Shown in pieces: positions 16,945 through 25,267 of a stretch of DNA of 64,000 bases. A model generated the notes under the pieces. It saw only the letters and a list, made by a program, of their open reading frames with translations. It had not been told where the DNA came from and ran no database searches. Each line of letters starts with the position of its first letter. Positions within the stretch are counted from its first letter, which is position 1. A program made the position numbers and the translations under genes. This DNA is from Clostridia bacterium (GTDB taxonomy: Bacteria > Bacillota > Clostridia > Oscillospirales > Acutalibacteraceae), in the NCBI GenBank assembly GCA_017410585.1, contig JAFQQM010000009.1, positions 1 to 64,000 of the forward strand. The letters are read 5' to 3'.

Positions 16945-19900
16945 GCAAATACCACTCCTTTTCTTTGGGCGTATGCACCTGCGGTTGCCATAATTTCGTT
17001 GGTCAACTCGGTGATATCTTCGCTCGTATAGTTGTTGAAATTCTGAATGTTAAGTTGGAGAACAAAGCCTCCCGTAGCACCTGTCGTGCCATCGGTTACA
17101 GTGCTATGCGCGTTTACATCGATGTTCTTTGGAAGAGTCGTTGACAGATCTGCGGAAAGGTCGTTAAACACACCATTGAGGTCTTTGCTCATATCCGTTG
17201 CCGCATCGATTGCCTCACCTGCGGTTTCATCGATACCACCTGCAAGTCCCGTCATAAGCATATCGCCCACCCACGCCATTTTACGTGAGGGAGAATGAAT
17301 GCCGAAGAAATCACAGATGCCATCCCATAGGTCAGATGCCCAAGAGGACACCTTATCCCAAATCCACGAGGCAAGGCTTTGTATGCCTTCCCACAATCCC
17401 TTTACAAGGTTTGCGCCCACCTCAACGAATGAGCCAAGCCCATTCATAAGAGCGCTTACCAAGGAAGTGATAATTTTCGGCATCGACTTTACAAGCTCAA
17501 TGATAATGGCAGGCAGATTGGTGATAAGGCTCATAAAGAGGTCAACACCCGCTTCGATGAACTTATCAATGCTGCCGAGAAGCCCGTTGATAATGCCGTT
17601 TATGAGGTCAGGCAAACAACCGACAATCGTTACGATAATCGTAGGAAGCTCCGTAATGAGCGAAGTCAGCAAATCAATACCGCACTCGATAATCATCGGA
17701 ATCATACCGAGCAGTGTGTCAATGATGCCCACAATAATCTCGGGGATTGCGTTAACAATCGTGAAGATGATTTCAGGCAATGCGCCTATCAAGGAAGTTA
17801 TAAGCGTGAGTCCTGCGTCAATAATCAGCGGAACTGCGCCGATAACTGCTTCAAGAATACCCTCAATAATAACCGGGATTGCGGATACAATCGTCAGTAC
17901 AATATCGGGAAGTGCACCAATCAGTGACGTAATAAGCTGAACACCCGCATCGATAAGAAGCGGAATTGCGCCTATAACCGCCGTAAGGATACCATTGATA
18001 ATCTCGGGAATTGCCGCCACGATGGTTTCGATGATTTCAGGTAACGCACCAACAAGAGCCGTGATAAGCTGAAGACCCGCGTCCACAATTTGCGGAATAG
18101 CCTCAAGCACTGCGGTTAGAATGCTCTCGATAATAAGTGGGATTGCCTCCACTATCGTTTCAATAATAACGGGCAACGCCTCTACAAGCGCCGTTATTAA
18201 AGTAATTCCCGCGTCAACAATGCTCGGCAGTGCGTCAAGGAGTGTATCCAAAATGGCACTGATGATTTTCGGTATTGCCGCCACTATCTTTTTGATAATC
18301 GTAGGCAACGCCTGAACCAATGACGTTATGAGTTTAACCCCTGCGTTGATAATTTGTGGGATTGCGCCCAAGATTGCAGAAAGCAAGCCCTCGATAATTT
18401 GCGGTATCGCAGCAACTATAGCATCAATAATGCTCGGCAAAGCTCCGATAATCGATGTAAGGAGTTGCACTCCTGCGTCAATAATCTGTGGAATCGCACC
18501 GAGCAAGAACTGAATAATCGAGTCGATTACCCTCGGCAGAGCCTCAATCAGTACGGGGATTGCGTCAAGAATACCTTGCGCCAAGCCCATAATAAGCTGA
18601 AGTGCTGCATCGAGGATAAGAGGCAGATTATTGATAAGGGTTTCAACGATTTTTACGATAATTTCCACGATGGACGGAATCAACTGTGGCAGTGCCGCCG
18701 CAATTCCGCTGACAAGTGTTATAATCACTTGAAGTCCTGCGTCAATAAGAAGCGGTAATTGGTCTATGATACCGTCCACAAGAGAAAGCACCAGTTGCAA
18801 CGCACCGTTTGCTATTTGCGGTAGCCCTGCTATCAACGCATTCAATATCGTGAAGATGATTTCCGTTGCCGAATCAACGATAATCGGAAGGTTGTCAACA
18901 ATGGCAGAGCCAATAGATGTCACCATCGTTGTTATCATGTCTAAAAGCACCGGGAGATGCTCCATAAACACGTTAATGACCTTGGGCAGAATATCTCCAA
19001 TAACATCCGCCATTTTGGAAAGGTCGCCGTCTGCATCCTTTATGCCGTTGGTGAATTCGCCAAGAAGGCTGACGCCATCGGTTGCAAGGTCTGTAAGAAC
19101 GGGTAAAAGTATAGTTCCAAGCGCATTTTTAGCAGCGGTTGCGCCTACAGATAGGTACTGCAATTGGTCATCAAGTGCGCCATAGGCATTGAGGGCATCA
19201 TCACCGAGAACGTATCCTGCCTCTTGCGCCTCTTTGCCAAGCTCCGCCATTTTTTCTGCGCCCGCTTCGATAAGCGGATTAAGTTCCTGTGCGGACTTGC
19301 CAAGGATTGTCATTGCGATAGCATCACGCTCGGTTTCGTTTTCCATCTTACCAAGGGCATCGATGATTTCCCAATAAACAGTATCGCTATCACGCATATT
19401 GCCTTCGGCATCATAAACGGCAACTCCGAGTTTGTTGTAAGCCTCGGTCATCTCATTCATCGAGGGTGCTACGGGTTGCGATGCCGCCGTAACATCAGAT
19501 TGCGCCGAGGCAAGGTTTATTTGTGCTTGCTCAAGTGCAATAGCCGCCTTCTTTACGTTAGCGGATGCATCACCGCTTTCTGCAAGAGCCGTATTATAAG
19601 CATCTTGTGCGTTTGTCAGTTTGCTTTGCGCCTTTTGCAGTGCCACTGCGGCTTTCTGCGCTTGTTCGGAATCAGCACCATTCTTTTCAACGGCTGCGTT
19701 GTAAGAAATCTGTGCGGTTTCCACGCCATACATCGCATCTTCTACGGAGGCATAAGCCTTGGACACAGCTGTGCCACTAGCTTTTACGGCTTCATCGTAG
19801 GCAATTTGTGCCTTTTCAAGGTTAAGCTGTGCCGTTTGCGCCTTTGCCTCTGCTTTTGCGAGTTTTTCCATATCCACCATGGCTTCACCTGCAACATCAG

Positions 19901-20636
19901 TGACGGTAGCCATCGACTTGATGTTCTTTGCCATCGATTTTGTGAGTGTTTCGGTGGATACGTCAACAAGCTCGGCGGCATACATATACTCTTGGAGCTT
20001 GTCGGTTGCGATGCCCGTTTGGGTAGCAGTCGTAAGGACATCATCGGCATAGGCAGCACCTTCAGTTGCCATATCCACAAGAGCTTTTCCTGCGGCAATG
20101 GCGGCGGCAGATACGGCTGCAAAGGCAGCGGTAATCGTAGCGGCAGTAGCTTTACAAACAGTACCGAGTGCTTCAAACTTGCCCCCGGCATCGTTTGCTT
20201 GCTTTCCTGCGTCCTCCACCTCGTCGCCCATATCGTCGGCTTCTTTGCCTGCGTCATCCATACCTTCGCCAGCACCTTCAAGGGCATCGGTATTTTGTTG
20301 CAGTTCGCGCTCCATCTTATTGAGAGAGGCTTCTGCGTTATTTAATTGAATCTGCCAAGCTTGTGTACGCTTGTCATTTTCACCGAAGGACTCCGCCGCA
20401 TTTTTAAGAGCAGCACGGAGAACTTCGATTTTTTCTTTTTGGGCTTCGATCTGCTTGCCGAGAACTTCATTTCTGGCGGTGAGTGCTTCGACAGAAGTAT
20501 CATTCTTGTCGAACTGCGACTCGACCAGTTTCATTTCCGAACCAAGAACCTTAAATGCGGAATTGATGTCCGCCAAGGACTGCTTGAATTCTTTTTCGCC
20601 TTCAAGACCGATTTTTAGCCCGAATTTATCTGCCAC
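16941..20636 (-). CDS. Tail tape measure protein
   Basis: About 1231 residues. GTG 20634-20636 is chosen because AAGGAGG sits eight bases upstream; two GTG codons just before it are too close. The N-terminus is coiled coil (about 1-120), then an Ala-rich helix, then a second coiled coil (about 250-380). Residues about 560-1080 are hydrophobic 44-residue repeats (pattern GAIPxIIDAGVQLITSLIGALPxII). The C-terminus has FFGIHSPSRKMAWVG, common in Firmicutes tape measures. The length implies a tail of roughly 180 nm by the usual 1.5 angstrom per residue rule, an inference. Confidence 0.93.
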   Translation of the reverse strand: MADKFGLKIGLEGEKEFKQSLADINSAFKVLGSEMKLVESQFDKNDTSVEALTARNEVLGKQIEAQKEKIEVLRAALKNAAESFGENDKRTQAWQIQLNNAEASLNKMERELQQNTDALEGAGEGMDDAGKEADDMGDEVEDAGKQANDAGGKFEALGTVCKATAATITAAFAAVSAAAIAAGKALVDMATEGAAYADDVLTTATQTGIATDKLQEYMYAAELVDVSTETLTKSMAKNIKSMATVTDVAGEAMVDMEKLAKAEAKAQTAQLNLEKAQIAYDEAVKASGTAVSKAYASVEDAMYGVETAQISYNAAVEKNGADSEQAQKAAVALQKAQSKLTNAQDAYNTALAESGDASANVKKAAIALEQAQINLASAQSDVTAASQPVAPSMNEMTEAYNKLGVAVYDAEGNMRDSDTVYWEIIDALGKMENETERDAIAMTILGKSAQELNPLIEAGAEKMAELGKEAQEAGYVLGDDALNAYGALDDQLQYLSVGATAAKNALGTILLPVLTDLATDGVSLLGEFTNGIKDADGDLSKMADVIGDILPKVINVFMEHLPVLLDMITTMVTSIGSAIVDNLPIIVDSATEIIFTILNALIAGLPQIANGALQLVLSLVDGIIDQLPLLIDAGLQVIITLVSGIAAALPQLIPSIVEIIVKIVETLINNLPLILDAALQLIMGLAQGILDAIPVLIEALPRVIDSIIQFLLGAIPQIIDAGVQLLTSIIGALPSIIDAIVAAIPQIIEGLLSAILGAIPQIINAGVKLITSLVQALPTIIKKIVAAIPKIISAILDTLLDALPSIVDAGITLITALVEALPVIIETIVEAIPLIIESILTAVLEAIPQIVDAGLQLITALVGALPEIIETIVAAIPEIINGILTAVIGAIPLLIDAGVQLITSLIGALPDIVLTIVSAIPVIIEGILEAVIGAVPLIIDAGLTLITSLIGALPEIIFTIVNAIPEIIVGIIDTLLGMIPMIIECGIDLLTSLITELPTIIVTIVGCLPDLINGIINGLLGSIDKFIEAGVDLFMSLITNLPAIIIELVKSMPKIITSLVSALMNGLGSFVEVGANLVKGLWEGIQSLASWIWDKVSSWASDLWDGICDFFGIHSPSRKMAWVGDMLMTGLAGGIDETAGEAIDAATDMSKDLNGVFNDLSADLSTTLPKNIDVNAHSTVTDGTTGATGGFVLQLNIQNFNNYTSEDITELTNEIMATAGAYAQRKGVVFA
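17400..18970 (-). repeat. 132-bp tandem coding repeats in the tape measure gene
   Basis: About twelve in-frame units of 44 codons encode hydrophobic repeats of the type described for the tape measure protein. Repeated protein pattern is clear; the DNA copies are diverged, so they are old. Unequal crossing-over here would change tail length in 44-residue steps. Confidence 0.8.
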
Positions 20637-20671
20637 TTGCACCACCTCCTTCGTTTAGCATTTATTTGGCA

Positions 20672-20875
20672 TTACACTCCATCGGGAATAATGTCATCGA
20701 TGAAATGCTCACGTTTGGGTTTTGAGATGCCCGAGAACTGTTTATGGCATTCCCAAAGGTCAAGAAGCAGACCGAATGGCATAAGACCCACCTCCTCAAC
20801 AGTGAGATGAAGGTGGGCTATGCCGTAATAAAGAAGCCGAGTAAATAACTCTTCGTCACTTACTCGACCACCGCG
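20672..20875 (-). CDS. Tail assembly chaperone -1 frameshift extension (GT-type)
   Basis: The upstream chaperone gene ends at 20860, but the -1 frame is open for 67 codons past the slippery heptamer A AAA AAC (20875-20881), ending with TAA at 20672-20674. The fused product would be about 190 residues, its new part starting RGGRVSDEELFTRLLYYGIA. This is the gpG/gpGT arrangement known in long-tailed phages, where a minority of ribosomes shift. No other gene fills this stretch. A pseudoknot or stem after the heptamer was not computed. Confidence 0.82.
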   Translation of the reverse strand, partial: RGGRVSDEELFTRLLYYGIAHLHLTVEEVGLMPFGLLLDLWECHKQFSGISKPKREHFIDDIIPDGV

Positions 20876-21243
20876 TTTTTTGGGTCTGCCTCGCTTTCTA
20901 CGTTGCGCTTGGTGCCTTTATAAAGAGCCTCGGTGATGGCTTCTTTATAGGTTGCAAGCTCGGAGGGCGCAGTAAGAATTTCTACCTCCTCTTCGGTGAG
21001 CAGAGGCTTAGGGTTGTCTCTGTTCTTGAGGTTATAGATAAGCGTAGACTGATTCGCAAGAAGCGTAATAAGCCACACAATCTCGCCAATCGCCATCTCG
21101 AAGTTTTCGCTCTTGAGGAGCTTATCTCCAAGGTTCTCAAGACCGCCGTAACGACCTGCAATTTCCTTTGTTGCCTTGGTCGTAAGAATAAGGTTGTATT
21201 CGTCACCGCCAATGGTGATGGTTGTATTACGGTCAGTCGTCAT
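20860..21243 (-). CDS. Tail assembly chaperone (G-type)
   Basis: 127 residues, mostly helical, starting MTTDRNTTITIGGDEYNLIL. It lies between the major tail protein and the tape measure, the fixed place for the tail assembly chaperone that coats the tape measure during tube assembly. ATG 21241-21243 overlaps the tail tube stop as TAATG. The frame ends at 20860 after DPKNAVVE, and the slippery A AAA AAC sits eight codons before it; see the extension entry. Confidence 0.85.
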   Translation of the reverse strand: MTTDRNTTITIGGDEYNLILTTKATKEIAGRYGGLENLGDKLLKSENFEMAIGEIVWLITLLANQSTLIYNLKNRDNPKPLLTEEEVEILTAPSELATYKEAITEALYKGTKRNVESEADPKNAVVE

Positions 21244-21848
21244 TAGTCGCTACCTCCGTTTGTAGTTGCGGTATAAGAAGGCTCGTAGACCTCCTTGTAC
21301 CAGTTAGTAATGGTTGCTGCGGAAACGGAAGTATCACCCTCCGTAACCTCTGCCTTCCACGGGTGCTTGCCCTTGCCGTCAACCTTGTTACGGCAAAGAA
21401 TCGTGCCCTCAATGGTAGGTGTTGAGAATGTAATGCTATCACCCTTGGTCGCAAGGTTGGTAGCGGGAATACCGAACTTAACGCGGTAAAGCCAATAGTA
21501 TTTATATTTGCCGTTGGCTTTCTTTGCACGGAAACCGATAGCCACGGGGGCACCACCATCCTCCGATGTGGAAACGATGACACCATTTGCGTCAATTACC
21601 GCACCCGTGAGATCGGAAGCTACCGCCGCACCGAGTTCATCGATGCCAAGGGAAAGAGTGCCACTCTTAAATTCCTTCACGATTTCAGCGGCACCGTCAT
21701 CAGCATAAAGGGTTGCTTCGGAAAGCTCCACAGAAAGGTCTGCGGTCATTGCCTTAGCCAAAGATGTGGGAGCCGCATAGGTCTCATTGCCGTTTGCATC
21801 CTCAGTAATCTTGGCATAGTACAGTTTGTCGAGTCCTATAGTTGCCAT
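21243..21848 (-). CDS. Major tail tube protein
   Basis: 201 residues, beta-rich, starting MATIGLDKLYYAKITEDANG. The pattern (short strand start, many Thr/Ser/Gly, position before the chaperone) fits the phi13-type major tail protein group. It builds the hexameric tail tube. ATG 21846-21848 has GGAGG upstream. The next gene overlaps by one base. No added Ig-like domain is visible. Confidence 0.85.
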   Translation of the reverse strand: MATIGLDKLYYAKITEDANGNETYAAPTSLAKAMTADLSVELSEATLYADDGAAEIVKEFKSGTLSLGIDELGAAVASDLTGAVIDANGVIVSTSEDGGAPVAIGFRAKKANGKYKYYWLYRVKFGIPATNLATKGDSITFSTPTIEGTILCRNKVDGKGKHPWKAEVTEGDTSVSAATITNWYKEVYEPSYTATTNGGSD

Positions 21849-21851
21849 AGG

Positions 21852-22196
21852 TTATAAATCCTCCATTTCATAATGATTTGCTACATCCACCACATAGTGG
21901 TGATAGCCCGTATCGTTTTCATAGCCGATATACTGTCTGCTTGTTATCGTAAGATCCGCCGAAAGCAGTGCACGGATGATTCTATTTTTGTCTGCGCCAT
22001 AATTGCCCTTGCAATAAAGAGAAATTCTCACCTCTTGCACGTCATACGTAGGCGCATTGTCTGCGGTAAGACCGAAGGTATCGTTCAGCGGTACGATTAC
22101 GATATACTTATCGGGAGCCGTATCGGTAAAAATACCCGTTTCAAGAGGTATACCAAGAGGCGCAAGTGCTTTGTTAACATCTGTAAGAATACTCAT
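21852..22196 (-). CDS. Tail terminator/tail completion protein
   Basis: 114 residues, starting MSILTDVNKALAPLGIP. It lies between the HK97 gp10-like gene and the tail tube gene, where the tail terminator (DUF3168-like) normally sits. Sequence shows alternating strands and helix but no specific motif. Its ATG overlaps the end of the upstream gene by four bases. The call rests mainly on position. Confidence 0.7.
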   Translation of the reverse strand: MSILTDVNKALAPLGIPLETGIFTDTAPDKYIVIVPLNDTFGLTADNAPTYDVQEVRISLYCKGNYGADKNRIIRALLSADLTITSRQYIGYENDTGYHHYVVDVANHYEMEDL

Positions 22197-22624
22197 GCTT
22201 TCTTAATCTCCTCCTCAAGTTTCTGTATCATAGCCGCTTCGCAAGCACTCTTCGATGCCGTTTTCGCAGGCTTTAAGAAGGGCTTTGCGGGTTGCCCGTG
22301 CCGACCATATTCGAGAATATTCGCTATTTTTGCGTTACTCTCACCATCGGAACGAGGCTCTGCAAAGCCGATTTTTATGTTGTGATTGCCGTTTCTGTCA
22401 ACTCTTGCGGATGTCATACCGAGTGAGCGCTCCAATTCACCCGTGGAACGAGAGGCTACCTTGGTGTCCTTGCCGACAACGGACGAAAGGCTACTCTTAA
22501 CCTTTGCAAGAACAACCTCGCCTCCTGCTTCAAGGACACGCTCGGCAATCTCGTCTGTTTTTTTGCCTAGACTCGAGAGCTTTTTTAAGAACTCATCGGG
22601 CATTTGTACTTCTGCTTTAGCCAC
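22193..22624 (-). CDS. HK97 gp10-like tail component
   Basis: 143 residues. The GxxxNHNIKIGF and ILEYGRHGQPAKPFLKPA signatures are typical of the HK97 gp10 family, whose C-terminal part has the conserved EyGT..qpa.PFmrPA pattern. Such proteins act in neck or tail completion. Overlaps with both neighbours by a few bases fit a tightly packed head-tail operon. Confidence 0.82.
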   Translation of the reverse strand: MAKAEVQMPDEFLKKLSSLGKKTDEIAERVLEAGGEVVLAKVKSSLSSVVGKDTKVASRSTGELERSLGMTSARVDRNGNHNIKIGFAEPRSDGESNAKIANILEYGRHGQPAKPFLKPAKTASKSACEAAMIQKLEEEIKKA

Positions 22625-22952
22625 GGGTCGCCACCACCTTCTTCGCCATTATTTCAAGATACATACCGCGTCCACGGACATTTTCCACTGAAATAATGTC
22701 GTATTTTATGCCTTCGCAGTAAAGGATATGGTCGGTTGTGATTGTGGCACCGGGAATGACGCGAATGCGGAAAAGGTCTGTTGCATCACTAAAAGCGGCA
22801 AGATTTGCCCACCTTTGTGAGCCGTGCCGTCCTTCACGGAAAGCACGAACAGAGGCAACACCCTCATAGACCGAGGTCGCAAATCCCTCTGCGTCCTTCA
22901 CATTCTTAAAAATACCGATGTCGATAAAGGTATTCATTTTTCCGATACTCAT
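22617..22952 (-). CDS. Head closure/head-tail adaptor protein
   Basis: 111 residues from ATG 22950-22952. It has the small beta-barrel pattern of SPP1 gp16-like adaptors: FRIRVIPGATITTDHILYCEGIKYDIISVENV, then a strand ending LEIMAKKV. The order connector, closure, gp10-like, terminator matches other HK97-type phages. The first ATG of the open frame five codons earlier lacks a good ribosome site. Confidence 0.82.
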   Translation of the reverse strand: MSIGKMNTFIDIGIFKNVKDAEGFATSVYEGVASVRAFREGRHGSQRWANLAAFSDATDLFRIRVIPGATITTDHILYCEGIKYDIISVENVRGRGMYLEIMAKKVVATRG

Positions 22953-22954
22953 AA

Positions 22955-23269
22955 TCACACCTTCCAATCCCTATCGATGCGGAGCAACGTATGAATGGTA
23001 CTCCACGATTGCTGCGAGGCTTGAGGGTTATCTGCAAAGAAGCCGCCCGTGCCACCATCGCGGGACTCGTAAAAATGCGTTGCAAGCATTACGACGCCTT
23101 GCTTGGTGACTTCAGACATTTGGCTTTCTTTATATGCGCCCGTAGGGAGATGCTGATAACCCTCTGCGTATGCGATAGCAGAATGAATGAAGGCTGTTAC
23201 GATATCGTCATCCGCATCGTGTTCAAGATTTAGGTTCTTTTTTACACGAATCAGTAATTCTTCTATCAT
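22955..23269 (-). CDS. Head-tail connector protein (gp6-like)
   Basis: 104 residues, starting MIEELLIRVKKNLNLEHD. Helical, with the pattern DDDIVTAFIHSAIAYAEGYQH typical of the HK97 gp6-like connector that binds under the portal. ATG 23267-23269 is preferred to the GTG before it by spacing from GGAGG. It follows the capsid gene directly. Confidence 0.83.
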   Translation of the reverse strand: MIEELLIRVKKNLNLEHDADDDIVTAFIHSAIAYAEGYQHLPTGAYKESQMSEVTKQGVVMLATHFYESRDGGTGGFFADNPQASQQSWSTIHTLLRIDRDWKV

Positions 23270-23284
23270 CACAGCCCTCCGTTA

Positions 23285-24490
23285 TTACTCAGCCGCAGTA
23301 CCTTTCTGCTGGAGTACCTTGATTGCCTCGGGAAGAATGAGCTTTGCATCAACACGCTTGGTAGCAATGAAGCCAACCTGACCCGTTTCTGCAAAACGCT
23401 CGTTGAGGCGCTTGAAGGACACGCCCTGACGGTCGCCAATCCAGTAGTAGGAGAAGTCACCGAATGCGATGGACTTTGCACCTGCACCGATTTCAGGTGC
23501 GTAGGGAGAAGTAAAGATGCGCTTACCGAGAATGGTATCATACTCACCATCACGAAGCGCGGGCTGCCAAAGGTACTGACCGTTGTGGTCTTTGAGCTTG
23601 CGGATAGCCTTGATGGTGCTATCGTTAAGAACCCAAATGGCATTCTTGCGGTAAGGCGACTTAAGGGAGTAGAAGAGGTCGATAATCTCATCTGCGGTGA
23701 TAGCGGTTTCGCTTGCAGCGGTAATACCGATTTCTGCACCGCCTACGCCTGCGAGAATACCCGTGGGCTTGCCAGTGCCGTTACCAGAAAGGAATGCCGC
23801 CTCTTCTGCGTTACCGATTCTACGAGCAAACTCCTTGGTGAAGTAACCCTCAAGGTCGAATGCAGAGTCATTGAGAAGCTCCTCGGAAACCTTAATAAGG
23901 GTTGCGACCTTGTGTGCGCCAATGAGCTGCTGACCGAATGCATCATCGCTCTCGGGAATCTGTCCCTCCTCATCTACCCAAGCCGCAGTACCACGGGTGG
24001 ATACAACGGGAATCTTGTGAGAGCCGTGAGAAGTAGTGAAAACGTGTGCGTGCTTACGGATTACGTTTTCTGCTTCAAGTGCGGTAATAAGGGTCTTCTC
24101 AAAGGTGTCGGGAACAAGGTAGCCACCTTCGGAATCCGTGCCAATTTGGAGTGCGTTGCGGACTTCGTAAGAATCGCGCTTTCTTGCGTGGTTCCAGAAG
24201 GCCTTTTTGTAGTCATCGGAAGCTCTGCCGACCTTGGTTTCCATCTTGGGGGCTTCGGGCTTCTCGATGATGGGAGTGCTTACGGGCTTGGACATCTCCA
24301 TATCCATAGCCTCAAGGCGTTCCATTCTTGCGATTTCCTTGCCGAGTTCGGAGATGTCATTCTCCATACGAGCATAGGTGGCGTCATCCTCGGCAGAGAG
24401 AACGCCCTTGTCGTTTCTGTGGGAGTCAAGGAAAGCCTTTGCTGCCTCCCACGCTTTTGCACGCTTGGTGCGAAGTTCGTTGATAGTCAT
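23285..24490 (-). CDS. Major capsid protein (HK97 fold)
   Basis: 401 residues. The first 90 residues are charged and helical (KAFLDSHRNDKGVLSAEDDATYARM), the scaffold delta domain that is removed by the protease encoded upstream. From about 100 on, the sequence has the HK97-type pattern, including GGYLVPDTFEKTLI, HKIPVVSTRGTAAWVDEEG, and near the end SIAFGDFSYYWIGDRQGVSF. ATG 24488-24490 has GGAGG upstream. It sits after portal and protease genes, the canonical order. Confidence 0.95.
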   Translation of the reverse strand: MTINELRTKRAKAWEAAKAFLDSHRNDKGVLSAEDDATYARMENDISELGKEIARMERLEAMDMEMSKPVSTPIIEKPEAPKMETKVGRASDDYKKAFWNHARKRDSYEVRNALQIGTDSEGGYLVPDTFEKTLITALEAENVIRKHAHVFTTSHGSHKIPVVSTRGTAAWVDEEGQIPESDDAFGQQLIGAHKVATLIKVSEELLNDSAFDLEGYFTKEFARRIGNAEEAAFLSGNGTGKPTGILAGVGGAEIGITAASETAITADEIIDLFYSLKSPYRKNAIWVLNDSTIKAIRKLKDHNGQYLWQPALRDGEYDTILGKRIFTSPYAPEIGAGAKSIAFGDFSYYWIGDRQGVSFKRLNERFAETGQVGFIATKRVDAKLILPEAIKVLQQKGTAAE

Positions 24491-24508
24491 AATAAAAATC
24501 CTCCGTTT

Positions 24509-25267
24509 TTAATATTTCATAAGGTTGAGTCGTCCCATAAGTTCATCATAGGAACGGCCGTGGGATTCTTCCGGCTCTTTTGCCGGGGGGTCTTCCGTTT
24601 TGGGTGCGGGGTTGGATTTGGCTGCGATTTTGTTAAACAAACGATTAGCCACCTCTTTGCCTGAAAACGCATAAGCAGGGACTTCGACAGCCGTCTTTTC
24701 ATCCGTAAGAATGTCATCGGCAAAACCGAGTTCAATTGCTTTGTTTGCGTTCATCCACGTTTCAGAGTCCATAAGGTGCGAGAGCTTGGCACGGGACATA
24801 TTGGTCTTAATCTCATAGGCGTTGATGATGGATTCCTTGACCTCTGCAAGCATATCGATTGCTTTCTGCATATCTTCGTGGTCACCGAAGGCTACAGTTG
24901 CAGGGTTGTGAATCATCATAAGCGCCGTGGGAGCCATAAGAACCTCGGTGCCTGCCATTGCGATGACAGATGCAGCAGAAGCCGCAATGCCATCGATTTT
25001 GATGGTAACTTTGCCCTTGTAGTCCATCAGCATCGAGTAGATCTGACTTGCCGCTACGCAGTCGCCACCCGGAGAGTTAATCCAAATAACAACATCACCA
25101 CTACCCGCAAAAAGCTCATCTCTGAACATCTTGGGGGTGACGTCATCATCAAACCAACTTTCCTCGGCTATCGTTCCGTAAAGCTCAAGGACTCTTTCGG
25201 TTGCGGGTGATTCGCTTTCCGCTTCGTTCCTCCACCTCCAAAACTTCTGTGCTTGGGGTTTCTTCAT
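24509..25267 (-). CDS. Head maturation protease, ClpP-like
   Basis: 252 residues. ClpP fold: NSPGGDCVAASQIYSML (64-80), the serine in DGIAASAAS (97), and MIHNPA with histidine 120. It cleaves the capsid delta domain during maturation. The C-terminal tail from about 200 is proline- and acid-rich, not needed for catalysis. Its first 83 bases overlap the end of the portal gene in another frame, a longer overlap than the usual few bases. ATG 25265-25267 has GGAGG about eight bases upstream. Confidence 0.93.
   Translation of the reverse strand: MKKPQAQKFWRWRNEAESESPATERVLELYGTIAEESWFDDDVTPKMFRDELFAGSGDVVIWINSPGGDCVAASQIYSMLMDYKGKVTIKIDGIAASAASVIAMAGTEVLMAPTALMMIHNPATVAFGDHEDMQKAIDMLAEVKESIINAYEIKTNMSRAKLSHLMDSETWMNANKAIELGFADDILTDEKTAVEVPAYAFSGKEVANRLFNKIAAKSNPAPKTEDPPAKEPEESHGRSYDELMGRLNLMKY

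Noticed and set aside
17400..18970. Regular repeats considered as a CRISPR array
   Set aside because: The repeats are in-frame coding units of 132 bases with diverged sequence, not short identical repeats with unique spacers.
19164..20345. Long open frame on the plus strand opposite the tape measure gene
   Set aside because: It is antisense to a strongly supported gene, has no ribosome site, and its composition is explained by the codon use of the repeats.
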